Source: Limosilactobacillus reuteri subsp. reuteri
Lineage (GTDB): Bacteria > Bacillota > Bacilli > Lactobacillales > Lactobacillaceae
Direction of reading: 5' to 3'
Length of the DNA: 64,000 bases
Assembly (NCBI RefSeq): GCF_000016825.1
Contig: NC_009513.1
Span: 182,501-246,500, forward strand
This document shows, one piece after another, positions 8,008 through 16,235 of this stretch (its first letter is position 1; the number at the start of each line of letters is the position of its first letter). The notes below the pieces were generated by a model. That model was not told the DNA's origin. It was given only the letters and a program-made list of their open reading frames with translations, and made no database searches. Both the position numbers and the translations under genes were made by a program.

Positions 8008-8260
8008 TGAATTTTGACCGGAAAGAATAGACAAATTTTTATGCAATAGTTAAAGTATAGTTTACTTAAATATTGTGATCCCTTGGGCAAACGTGGAAGC
8101 TGACAATAAAGGTAGAACGTCCAAGTAATCGTAATTAAAAGTAGCTCTTGTCACAGTTAAGTGATGCAGTAGGAAGGGCTAGCCATCCTAAACACCTATT
8201 GGTTGAATTTTCAGAAAATTAATAAAAATATGATTGGCTATCAAAAGTCTACTATGATAC

Positions 8261-8386
8261 ATGGTACAGTGTGTAAACGTTGATATATCAAGATATTCTA
8301 CACTTGAATACGAATATAAGGCAATTGCTTCGACAACACTATTAAGAATGTCAGCCGTTGCTGTTGATGAAGAAGAAACATTATGA
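8261..8386 (+). pseudogene. Short remnant, possibly the end of a GntR/UTRA regulator
   Basis: Within the roughly 450-base gap before the ADP-ribosylglycohydrolase gene, a 41-codon frame reads ...YEYKAIASTTLLRMSAVAVDEEE.... The AVDEEE stretch recalls the ligand-binding UTRA domain of GntR regulators. The match is weak, and the frame has no convincing ribosome binding site and stops early. E. coli keeps a GntR regulator (YegW) next to a comparable transporter/ADPRG/kinase set, which makes a lost regulator plausible. The rest of 8008-8453 shows no gene. Confidence 0.25.
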
Positions 8387-8453
8387 AAAGGCCAAAGACA
8401 CATATAGCAATTTTGCTGAATTCGATTTAACGCTTGGTGCGTGGGGAGTTTTT

Positions 8454-9452
8454 ATGCGAGATAAAGATAAAATTTTAGGAGCATTATATGGACAAGCAAT
8501 TGGTGATTCAATGGGAATGCCTACTGAATTATGGCCAATTCAAAAAATTCGGGATAAGTTTGGCCGGAATATTACAACCTTTTTAGATGGTACAGACGAT
8601 AATGATATTGCGATTAATTTTAAGGCTGGTGAGTACACCGATGATACCAACCAAGCGTTTGCAATCTTAGATGCGCTTATTGAAACAAACTGGGAACCAG
8701 ATACTAAAGTACTAGTTAAGCACATTATGAAGTGGGCTGACGCTGTTGGAGTATGGACCAATAATATTTTAGGTCCAAGTAGTAAAGCAGCACTCAAACT
8801 GGTAAAGGAAGGGAAGAACCCATCTGAAGTTACCAAAACTGCTTTAACTAATGGTTGTGGTATGCGGATTTCACCAATTGGTACTCTTTATGAACCTGAA
8901 GACTTTGATCAGTTAATTGAGATGGTTTATGAGGTTACTAAGATTACTCACTCTAGTGATGTTTCCATTTCAGGAGCTGCAATGATTGCAGGAGCTGTTA
9001 CTGCTGCAATGGCTGACTACGACTGGGATGACATTATTGATTATGCTAAAAAGGCAAACGATGCTGGTTTTAAATTAGGTACGCCAACGTGGGCTGCACA
9101 TAACAAAGAACGGCTTGAAGTCGGGATTGCCCTTGCACATAAGTACGAAGGTAATGATGAAGCATTTAGTCGAGCAATTTCCAATACTGTTGGAACAGGA
9201 ACCACGATTTCAGAGAGTATTCCAGCAGCACTGGCAATTGCTTACTATGCTAAGGACGTAAAGAAGAGTGCCTTCATTTGTACTAATTTAGGTGGCGATA
9301 CCGATACGATTGGCGCAATGGCAACTGCAATTTGTGGAGCAAAAGTTGGTGCTAAAAACATTCCAGAAGACTGGAAAAAGTTAATTGACGAAAAGAACCC
9401 TCAACACAATATTCAAGAGTTTGCAGATAAGATTTCTGAATTTAAGGCATAG
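8454..9452 (+). CDS. ADP-ribosylglycohydrolase family protein
   Basis: A 332-residue DraG/ADPRH-fold protein. Metal-binding signatures are present: GDSMGMPTE near the N-terminus, YTDDTNQA, and NLGGDTDTIGAMA in the C-terminal half. The ATG at 8454 follows GGGAG and aligns with the family N-terminus (KILGALYGQAIGD); the frame extends further upstream without family similarity. Members cleave ADP-ribose or related N-ribosyl bonds. Next to a nucleobase-type permease and a sugar kinase, it more likely acts as a glycohydrolase on an imported ribosyl compound than on ADP-ribosylated protein. Confidence 0.9.
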   Translation: MRDKDKILGALYGQAIGDSMGMPTELWPIQKIRDKFGRNITTFLDGTDDNDIAINFKAGEYTDDTNQAFAILDALIETNWEPDTKVLVKHIMKWADAVGVWTNNILGPSSKAALKLVKEGKNPSEVTKTALTNGCGMRISPIGTLYEPEDFDQLIEMVYEVTKITHSSDVSISGAAMIAGAVTAAMADYDWDDIIDYAKKANDAGFKLGTPTWAAHNKERLEVGIALAHKYEGNDEAFSRAISNTVGTGTTISESIPAALAIAYYAKDVKKSAFICTNLGGDTDTIGAMATAICGAKVGAKNIPEDWKKLIDEKNPQHNIQEFADKISEFKA

Positions 9453-9471
9453 TAAAATGAGGTGAATTACT

Positions 9472-10824
9472 ATGGATAATGAATTTGTTAAAGTTCCAGA
9501 AAAAGATAAAACGTTAAGTCCTGGGAAACTTTTCTATAACTGGTTTGCTGCTAATATCGGTATTATGGGTTTCGTTTATGGTGCTATTATTGTTAGTTAT
9601 CATTTATCCTTCTGGCAATCAGTTACGGCAGCGTTGATTGGTGCATTGACTTTTGCAATTCCGGGTTGGGTTGCAATGATTGGGCAACGTGAAGGTGTAA
9701 CCACATTTAAGATGAGTCGAGCAACTTTTGGTACGCATGGTAACAAAATTCCTAACTTTATGGCTTGGCTAAATATGGTTGGCTGGCTTGCTGTCAATGT
9801 AATTACTGGTACTTTACTATTTTCTGCAATGCTAAAAACAATCCATGTCCCACAAACTGGCTTTACAAAGTTTATTTGTTTAGTTGTTTTCGCAGGATTA
9901 GTCTTTCTGTCAGGTATCTTTAAGGAAGATACTTTAGCTAAAATTCAGACTTGGTTAAGCTGGATATTTGGTGGATTAACATTAGTTATGTTGATTATGT
10001 TCTTAATGAACGCAAATTGGGGTGAGGCATTTGCTATGAAGCCGGGCAGTTGGGTAACAGGCTGGTTACCAGCTGTTGCCTTCATTGCTGCCGGTTCTAG
10101 TATCTCATGGTCAATGGCTGCAGCTGATTGGGGTGCATACGTTCATCCTAACACGAAGCCATCTGCTACTTTTTGGAATACTACTTTAGGTGCTGCTACA
10201 CCACTTTTCATTTTAATGGCTGGTGGGGTATTGCTAAGTACAATTTCCCCAAGTTTAGCTAGTGCAAGTGACCCATACCAAGTAATGTATGGAGTTATTC
10301 CAGGTTGGTTTGGTTTTCTCTACTTCTTAGTGGCTGCTGGTGGTATTATTCCACAATGTTTAGTTTCATTCCGTTCAGCGCGAATCAATCTTTCTACGAT
10401 TGGAATTGAAGTTTCACAAAAGAGATCATTAATTTTGCATGCTGTGATTATTATTCTAATTTCTATCTATGTTTTGTTTATTTCTGGTGACTTTTTAAGC
10501 AACTTTGAATTGTTCTTAAACTTCTTGGGCATTTGCCTTGCTTCATGGGTTGCTATCTTCTTAGTAGATAGCGTTATTTACCGTAAGAATGGCTATGATG
10601 TTAAGCTAATGGAACCAAATTCATCTGTACACTATAACTGGCCAGGAATTATTTCTTGGATTATTGCTACTATTTTCGGCTTCCTCTTTACGTCAAATGC
10701 AGCATATCGTGGACCGTTTGCTCATGGTATTTTTGAAAATAACAGTAGTTTGGCTGTCTTCGTTTCAGGAATTGCTGCAATTATTGTTATGTTTATTAAG
10801 AGTAGTGATAAGCAGGAGGATTGA
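9472..10824 (+). CDS. NCS1-family nucleobase/nucleoside permease (cytosine permease-like)
   Basis: A 450-residue membrane protein with about 12 hydrophobic segments. The N-terminus FYNWFAANIGIMGFVYGA fits the nucleobase:cation symporter-1 family (CodB/purine-cytosine permease branch). It probably imports a nucleobase or nucleoside with a cation. AGGTGAATTACT precedes the ATG. The gene lies 19 bases after the glycohydrolase gene and just before the PfkB kinase gene. The substrate cannot be deduced from sequence. Confidence 0.88.
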   Translation: MDNEFVKVPEKDKTLSPGKLFYNWFAANIGIMGFVYGAIIVSYHLSFWQSVTAALIGALTFAIPGWVAMIGQREGVTTFKMSRATFGTHGNKIPNFMAWLNMVGWLAVNVITGTLLFSAMLKTIHVPQTGFTKFICLVVFAGLVFLSGIFKEDTLAKIQTWLSWIFGGLTLVMLIMFLMNANWGEAFAMKPGSWVTGWLPAVAFIAAGSSISWSMAAADWGAYVHPNTKPSATFWNTTLGAATPLFILMAGGVLLSTISPSLASASDPYQVMYGVIPGWFGFLYFLVAAGGIIPQCLVSFRSARINLSTIGIEVSQKRSLILHAVIIILISIYVLFISGDFLSNFELFLNFLGICLASWVAIFLVDSVIYRKNGYDVKLMEPNSSVHYNWPGIISWIIATIFGFLFTSNAAYRGPFAHGIFENNSSLAVFVSGIAAIIVMFIKSSDKQED

Positions 10825-10829
10825 GTATT

Positions 10830-11717
10830 ATGACCAAAAAAAGTCTAATTATTGGTGCTGCTTTTGTAGATGTAATAATGGACGTTCCGCAGATGCCGAC
10901 TTCGGGCAGTGACGTTACAGCAAAATTAAAGTCCTATAATGTTGGTGGTTGTGCTTTCAATGTCTACGGTGCAATTAAACACTATCTAGGTGCTAACTCT
11001 GCTGACCTCTTTGTGCCTGTGGGAAAGGGACAATATAGTGAAATAGTTCGAAAAACAATGAATTATAGCAGAATTCCAATTTTACTTGAAGATAACCATC
11101 AAGATAACGGTTGGGATCTTTGCTTGGTTGAGCCAAATGGTGAGCGGACTTTCATCACGGTTCCAGGAATTGAACAAGATTGGAAAGATGAGTGGTTTAG
11201 TAAGATTAATTTGTCTGATTATAAGTATTTCTATGTAAGTGGTTATGAAATGGAAGACGTAAAATCAGCCAATTTACTGTTGGACTACTTGGAACAACGT
11301 GATAATGATTCATACATTCTGTTTGACGCTTCACCACGAATTAGTCATATTGATTCCCGGATTTTAAATAGGCTAATCACAAAAGGCGTAATTATTAATG
11401 CCAATGAGGATGAAATTGGTTTTCTTAGTGATAGAGATACATTGGAAGAAAAGACAAGTGACGTTTTTGAAAAAACTGACGAACCAGTTCTCGTTACTCT
11501 AGGTGCTAAGGGAACTTACTTATATGATGATAATGGTGGAAGAATCATTAGCAGTGATAAAGTCGAAAATGTTGTCAATACAATCGGTGCTGGTGATACT
11601 CACTGTGGTGGAGTGATTGCTGGACTGCTAAATGGTAATTCATTTGCAGAAGTATGTAAGATTGGAAATAATCTTTCTGCACAAGTTATTCAGCAAGAAG
11701 CTGGAAGCCTTATCTAA
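10830..11717 (+). CDS. PfkB-family carbohydrate/nucleoside kinase
   Basis: A 295-residue ribokinase-fold kinase. The N-terminal GAAFVDVIMDVP and sugar-binding NVGGCAFNV are typical, as is the C-terminal PfkB signature NTIGAGDTHCGGVIAG with its catalytic Asp. The ATG at 10830 has AGGAGG ten bases upstream; a TTG at 10821 overlapping the permease stop is less well spaced. With the permease and glycohydrolase it forms a three-gene set like E. coli yegT-yegU-yegV, suggesting uptake, cleavage and phosphorylation of a nucleoside-like compound. A pseudouridine or ribose kinase activity is equally possible. Confidence 0.9.
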   Translation: MTKKSLIIGAAFVDVIMDVPQMPTSGSDVTAKLKSYNVGGCAFNVYGAIKHYLGANSADLFVPVGKGQYSEIVRKTMNYSRIPILLEDNHQDNGWDLCLVEPNGERTFITVPGIEQDWKDEWFSKINLSDYKYFYVSGYEMEDVKSANLLLDYLEQRDNDSYILFDASPRISHIDSRILNRLITKGVIINANEDEIGFLSDRDTLEEKTSDVFEKTDEPVLVTLGAKGTYLYDDNGGRIISSDKVENVVNTIGAGDTHCGGVIAGLLNGNSFAEVCKIGNNLSAQVIQQEAGSLI

Positions 11718-11742
11718 TAGTTTTTGTTATTACATAAATTGA

Positions 11743-12159
11743 ATAACAGGTAAAACAGAGTACGTAGGCTATAATGCTGCCTTTTTAATCAGTGATCAAA
11801 ATGCAACAACTACAAAAGATGCAGTTTATCAGGGTAATGATGTTATGAAATTTAAGGATAAATGGGGAATAACCGGTGCTCTGACTTCTCAAATAGATGA
11901 ATTACTTTACAAACGGCGAATTAAAAATAAAGTATGTCGTTTTAGTGAACTACAAAAACGAATGCCGAATTGTTCTAGGCGAATGCTATCTTTACAACTT
12001 AGCGAATTAGAAAAAGATAACATTGTCGAAAAGAAACTATATCCAGTTATTCCTCCTAAAACAGAATATAAATTAACCCGTTTTGGATAAACGTTAACTC
12101 CACTTATTATTGAAATGGAGAAATGGGGAAGAATATATAACACTATAAATTTAGAATAA
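11743..12159 (+). pseudogene. HxlR-type regulator remnant, fused at the 5' side and with an in-frame stop
   Basis: The stretch after about 11935 reads CRFSELQKRMPNCSRRML...LEKDN..., IPPKTEYKLTRFG, then TAA at 12088, then TLTPLIIEMEKWG: an HxlR winged helix with a nonsense codon where Lys is usual. The first 60 or so codons (from 11743, including the only ATG at 11845) do not look like HxlR and lack its N-terminal Cys/helix segment. This suggests a fusion of two gene scraps. Non-functional, or at best a truncated 81-residue protein (11845-12090). Confidence 0.6.
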
Positions 12160-12325
12160 AATTAAAAAATGGTGTGAAATTTTATTGATTTCTAATTATA
12201 GCTATGATAAGATTTTACTATTAATTAAGACGAAAGCGAGAACAGATTAATGTCATTTACTACTAATGTACACGTAAATATTATTATTATTCGGATCATT
12301 AATTAGATGATGCGAATAATTAGTG

Positions 12326-12419
12326 CTGTTCGCATCACCATACTAGGGATGTGAACAGTGATAGTGGTAGAGACATTTCTGTCAGCCAGTTGACTGTTCA
12401 ACAGTTAGCTGGTTTTTTT
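12326..12419 (+). promoter_or_regulatory. Structured leader with terminator upstream of the MHS transporter
   Basis: A long hairpin (12326-12336 with 12348-12358, 11 bp with one G-U, extendable by flanking bases) is followed by a small GACA/TGTC hairpin and then a terminator. The terminator stem, 12386-12396 with 12402-12412, is fully paired and followed by seven Ts. The terminator ends about 90 bases before the transporter start, so transcripts beginning upstream must read through it. This implies attenuation. I could not match it to a known riboswitch class. Confidence 0.5.
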
Positions 12420-12508
12420 ATTGAAGGGATGTGAAAAAAATGGAAAGTGAAATTAAGACTAGAAGTGATAATAGATCGTAAATTAAACTGAAATGAGAGG
12501 TAAATACT

Positions 12509-13831
12509 ATGGATAGTACAGTAACTAACACCCCGCAGACAAACAGCAAGCTTAATGTAAAACGTGATCCTGTCAAGACAGTAATTTTGGCTTCGATGAT
12601 GGGAACGGCAATTGAGTTTTTCGATTTTTACGCTTACGGGACTGCATCTGCTGCTTATTTTCCCAAAATTTTCTTTCCGCAAATGACCCCTTTACTTGCA
12701 ACACTTTTAAGTTTGTTAACTTTTGGAGTAGCCTTTGTAGCACGCCCGATAGGTTCCTTCCTATTTGGACATTATGGTGATCGTTTAGGACGCAAGAAAA
12801 CACTTGTGGTCTCACTTTTAGTAATGGGAGTGGCGACGGTAGCCATTGGTTTCATTCCTAGCTATCAGGTTATCGGCGTTTGGGGAGCATTGTTACTTTG
12901 CCTTTGTCGGTTTGTCCAAGGAATCGGGCTTGGTGGTGAATGGTCCGGGGCTGTATTAGTAGCTACTGAAAATGCTCCGGCTAATAAGCGGGCATTATAT
13001 GGTGCATTTCCGGAAGTGGGAGCACCAATTGGATTCTTCCTATGCAATGGCTTATTCTTTGCTTTAGAACGGGTACTAACACCAACGCAAATGATGACGT
13101 TTGGTTGGCGAATTCCTTTTTGGGCCTCAGCTGTTTTAGTCGTTATAGGGTTATATGTCCGACGTCGTTTACAGGAAACACCTTTGTTTAAATTAGCTCA
13201 AGAACGTGATAACACAGCTGCTTCGCCTCTTCGTGAAGTATTCAAATCTAATTGGCGTGAAATCTTAAAAGGAACTTTCATCATGGGAGCAACCTATGCA
13301 CTATTCTTTACATTAACAACTTGGTCATTATCATATGCTACAACAGCTTTAGGTTTTACCTCTTCGGAATTTTTATTATTATTAATGGGTGCAATTGTTG
13401 AATTCGCTGCTTTGATCATGTTAACTTCTGTATTAGCAGATCGTGTTGGTCGGAAAAAAGTTCTATTAACTGCGTCAGTAGCACTAGTTGGCTATTCCTT
13501 GGTATTCCCATATTTCCTTACAGGACAACATAACTTAGTTGGCGTTTTACTCTTCTTAGGACTAGGATTCTTAGTAATGGGCACTCTTTATGGTCCAGTC
13601 GGTGCTGTTTTGCCTGAACTGTTCCCAACCAGAGTTCGCTATTCTGGTGCAGGAATTACTTATAACTTAGCTGCAGTGGTTGGGGCAGCCGTTGCTCCAA
13701 CTGTAACAACGTGGTTAATTGCTAATTATGGATTACATTCGGCTGGATATTATATGCTAGTTTTATCAGTACTAGCAGTTATTTCTTGGTTATTGACAAA
13801 AGAAACAAAGGATGTGGATTATACTAAATAA
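12509..13831 (+). CDS. MFS transporter, metabolite:H+ symporter (MHS) family
   Basis: A 440-residue protein with 12 predicted transmembrane segments. The MHS signatures are clear: GTAIEFFDFYAYGTASA at the start of helix 1, FGHYGDRLGRKK between helices 2 and 3, and GIGLGGEWSGAVLVATENAP in the middle of the N-half. Relatives (ShiA, ProP, KgtP) carry shikimate, betaine or dicarboxylates with protons; the substrate here is unknown. GAGAGG precedes the ATG. Expression may be governed by the leader upstream. Confidence 0.9.
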   Translation: MDSTVTNTPQTNSKLNVKRDPVKTVILASMMGTAIEFFDFYAYGTASAAYFPKIFFPQMTPLLATLLSLLTFGVAFVARPIGSFLFGHYGDRLGRKKTLVVSLLVMGVATVAIGFIPSYQVIGVWGALLLCLCRFVQGIGLGGEWSGAVLVATENAPANKRALYGAFPEVGAPIGFFLCNGLFFALERVLTPTQMMTFGWRIPFWASAVLVVIGLYVRRRLQETPLFKLAQERDNTAASPLREVFKSNWREILKGTFIMGATYALFFTLTTWSLSYATTALGFTSSEFLLLLMGAIVEFAALIMLTSVLADRVGRKKVLLTASVALVGYSLVFPYFLTGQHNLVGVLLFLGLGFLVMGTLYGPVGAVLPELFPTRVRYSGAGITYNLAAVVGAAVAPTVTTWLIANYGLHSAGYYMLVLSVLAVISWLLTKETKDVDYTK

Positions 13832-13940
13832 TATCTTGTTTAGAGGAATTAGTGAGAAAACCTACTGACTATAGTTATTAGATAAAAATTTATGTCCCCG
13901 TTAAAAAAGATGATGCAAAAACTTTGGTCAAGTCATAATT

Positions 13941-13988
13941 AATAAAGCCACTGGTAACACACATTAAGTGCTACTAGTGGCTTTATTA
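13941..13988. terminator. Bidirectional terminator between converging genes
   Basis: AATAAAGCCACT (13941-13952) pairs perfectly with AGTGGCTTTATT (13976-13987). It lies between the plus-strand MHS transporter gene and the minus-strand SDR gene and has A/T runs on both sides. Confidence 0.8.
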
Positions 13989-13989
13989 T

Positions 13990-14730
13990 TTACATTGGTT
14001 GTCCAGTTGAGATTTCAAAGCCGGCTGTTACAGGAATTACTTCTCCCGTAATTGCGCTAGCAGCTGGGCTGGCAACGAAATAAATTGCAGCGGCGACTTC
14101 TTCTGGTTCAACAATCCGATTTAACGGGCTGTTCTTAGCGAATTTTTGTTTATCTTGGTGAAAAAGCGGGGTATTAGTCGGACCAGGTGCAACAACATTT
14201 ACGCGAATATTATTTTTACCGTAATCAATTGCCATTGCCCGAGTCATGTTAATAATTGCTCCCTTGGCGGCATTATAAGCAACCATTGCTCGATCACCAG
14301 CCATTCCTGAGACAGAGGAAATATTAACGATACTACCATGATCTTGTTCAATCATTGTTGGCAAGAAGGCTTTGCTAACGAGGAAAGTTCCCTTAACATC
14401 AACATTAAAGATTTTATCCCAATCTTCTTCACTGGTTTCATGAACCTCGCCGTGAATAACGATTCCTGCATTATTGATAATCGCATCAACGGTTTTAAAT
14501 TTATTGAGGGTTATTTGCTTAACATGTTCAACCTCACTTGATTTACTAATATCGGCTTGAATAAAAGCAACTTGTGCCGGAGAATACGTTTCGCCTAATT
14601 GTTGTTCAACCTGCATCCCCTTTTCTGCATCACGACCGATAAGCACCGTATTCCACTCGTTTTTAAGAAAAATATTAGCAGTGGCAAGACCAATCCCAGA
14701 GGTTCCACCAGTAATAACAACTGTTTGCAT
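13990..14730 (-). CDS. Short-chain dehydrogenase/reductase
   Basis: A 246-residue classical SDR. The cofactor motif TGGTSGIGLA is at residues 7-16, with NNAG near residue 90. The catalytic Ser is in NISSVSG, and YNAAK (Tyr-x3-Lys) lies near residue 155. It is NAD(P)-dependent and probably acts on an alcohol or ketone; the substrate is unknown. It is transcribed alone, with a divergent small gene upstream at 14838. Confidence 0.92.
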   Translation of the reverse strand: MQTVVITGGTSGIGLATANIFLKNEWNTVLIGRDAEKGMQVEQQLGETYSPAQVAFIQADISKSSEVEHVKQITLNKFKTVDAIINNAGIVIHGEVHETSEEDWDKIFNVDVKGTFLVSKAFLPTMIEQDHGSIVNISSVSGMAGDRAMVAYNAAKGAIINMTRAMAIDYGKNNIRVNVVAPGPTNTPLFHQDKQKFAKNSPLNRIVEPEEVAAAIYFVASPAASAITGEVIPVTAGFEISTGQPM

Positions 14731-14837
14731 ATATAAAACTCCTCTCTAATCTTTTCTCTAATTATGGCATTTTTGGCCGAATTTAGCTATTTGTTAGGAA
14801 AGTCTTTATAATAAAATAAAGATGAGGAGGAAACGCA

Positions 14838-15065
14838 ATGAATACAGCAACCTTAAAAGCGCTCCAAAATTGGCTTCATGGACGTGGCTATACATTAGAA
14901 CAAGTAGACGCACAACTAATTCTTAAATATCATGGACAAGAACGAGCAGTCATTACGCCACCTGATCGCTATCAAGTGAAAGACCTTGACCTGAATTTTA
15001 ATGAATGGGTTGAGTTTAATAAATGCATTCGGAATATTCGCCATTATTTAGCTAGTAACGAATAG
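14838..15065 (+). CDS. Conserved-looking small protein of unknown function
   Basis: A 75-residue soluble protein with a strong GAGGAGG ribosome binding site. It has no signal peptide or membrane segment. The sequence (…WLHGRGYTLEQVD…, …DLDLNFNEWVEFNKCIRNIRHYL…) is mixed charged and aromatic. I do not recognise a domain. It precedes a NAD(P)-binding protein gene by 78 bases and may share its transcript. Confidence 0.7.
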   Translation: MNTATLKALQNWLHGRGYTLEQVDAQLILKYHGQERAVITPPDRYQVKDLDLNFNEWVEFNKCIRNIRHYLASNE

Positions 15066-15143
15066 GAAGCCTTTTCTTTGGCAAGAATACTTCCTCGTGA
15101 TAGAGTTATTCATGAAGGGAATATAGTCCAAGGAGGGATAGTC

Positions 15144-15794
15144 ATGATAAGAGTTGGAATAATTGGTGCTTCTGGAATGGCAGGTAGCGCAATCTATAAA
15201 TTAGCATCGACGAAAAAAGATTTGAATGTAACTGGAATTGTTCGAAATGAGAGTAAGGCTAGAAAGATTCTCGGTGCCGATGCTAATTTGATCAGTGGTG
15301 ACATTTTTGCCTTAAATGATAGTTTGTTGTCGCGGTTTGATGTGATTGTTGATGCATATGGTACTAGTCCGGAAAATGCTGATCGGCAAGTAAGACTAGC
15401 TGAGAAATTAGTAGTTTTAGCCCGGAAACATAAAATCCGTTTAATTTTCATTCTTGGTGCCGGAAGCCTTAAAACTGGTAAGGATAAGCACCTATTTGTT
15501 GATGATATTGAAAAGATGCCTGGTGCTGAGACATGGATTAATACCCCACGCCAGCAGTTAAAAGAGTTACAGTATCTTGAAACTATTTCTGACATTGATT
15601 GGTTAGGTATTTCACCATCAGCAGTATTTGAAGCTGGGGTTGCTACTAATTATATTCTTGGTCAAGATGAATTATTATTTAACGAACAAAATGAATCAAA
15701 GGTAACTGCTGGAACAATGGCGAAGTTAGTGGTCAATGAAATTTTAGCGCCACGCCACCATCGTGAACGAATTACTGTTATTGATGCAGAATAG
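15144..15794 (+). CDS. NAD(P)-binding Rossmann-fold protein (NmrA/YwnB-like)
   Basis: A 216-residue extended SDR-like protein. The glycine-rich GIIGASGMAGS is at residues 5-15, with DVIVDAYGT and FILGAGSL strands typical of NAD(P)H-binding atypical SDRs. AGGAGGG lies before the ATG at 15144; the open frame starts earlier but without support. Family members act as flavin/quinone reductases or stress-linked dehydrogenases. The exact reaction is unknown. Confidence 0.82.
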   Translation: MIRVGIIGASGMAGSAIYKLASTKKDLNVTGIVRNESKARKILGADANLISGDIFALNDSLLSRFDVIVDAYGTSPENADRQVRLAEKLVVLARKHKIRLIFILGAGSLKTGKDKHLFVDDIEKMPGAETWINTPRQQLKELQYLETISDIDWLGISPSAVFEAGVATNYILGQDELLFNEQNESKVTAGTMAKLVVNEILAPRHHRERITVIDAE

Positions 15795-15817
15795 TTATTG
15801 GAACTAAAGCAAATACG

Positions 15818-15855
15818 AAAAGGCATGAGAACGCAAATCAATTCTCATGCCTTTT
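15818..15855. terminator. Bidirectional terminator
   Basis: AAAAGGCATGAGAA (15818-15831) pairs exactly with TTCTCATGCCTTTT (15842-15855). It lies between the converging NAD(P)-binding protein gene and the cytochrome b5-like gene. Confidence 0.85.
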
Positions 15856-15859
15856 AATA

Positions 15860-16093
15860 TTAGTCAACTAATTTTCCGATAATTGGAAGTTTTGAAACCG
15901 GTGAATACTTTTTAGCTGCTTGTTGATAGGTGACATCTGATAAATCATGGCCGAAAACATTACCGTGGATTTCTGCGCCTTTCCACTCTGGAACCTCAGA
16001 AACATCATAAACATTTCCACGCACTCCAATATATGCCGGACGACCTTCTTGACCATTATATTGCGCTAATTCATTGTGAGTAAATGACCGCAT
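15860..16093 (-). CDS. Small cytochrome b5-like domain protein
   Basis: A 77-residue single-domain protein. FTHNELAQYNGQEGRPAYIG and VRGNVYDVSEVPEW match the N-terminal half of the cytochrome b5 heme/steroid-binding fold, and GHDLSDV matches the next segment. One candidate axial His is in EIHGNVFGHD; the classic HPGG motif is replaced. Lactobacilli lack heme synthesis, so it may bind another ligand or scavenged heme. The start follows AGGAGGG. It is monocistronic. Confidence 0.85.
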   Translation of the reverse strand: MRSFTHNELAQYNGQEGRPAYIGVRGNVYDVSEVPEWKGAEIHGNVFGHDLSDVTYQQAAKKYSPVSKLPIIGKLVD

Positions 16094-16235
16094 AATAATC
16101 CCTCCTATAAGAAGCTGGGAATTGACTCGGCCCCTTCCTGTATAGATGTAATAACATATGAAAATAGATGACGAGTTTATTCGTTATCCTATCATCACTA
16201 TAACACGAAAATGGTAATGACATCGGAAATTCAAT

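Noticed and set aside
8008..8260. Gene between pncA and the ADP-ribosylglycohydrolase gene
   Set aside because: All frames are short and lack ribosome binding sites; only the weak 8261-8386 remnant has any protein-like pattern.
10821..10829. TTG start for the PfkB kinase overlapping the permease stop
   Set aside because: AGGAGG would be only about one base from the TTG. The ATG at 10830 has normal spacing and begins the family alignment.
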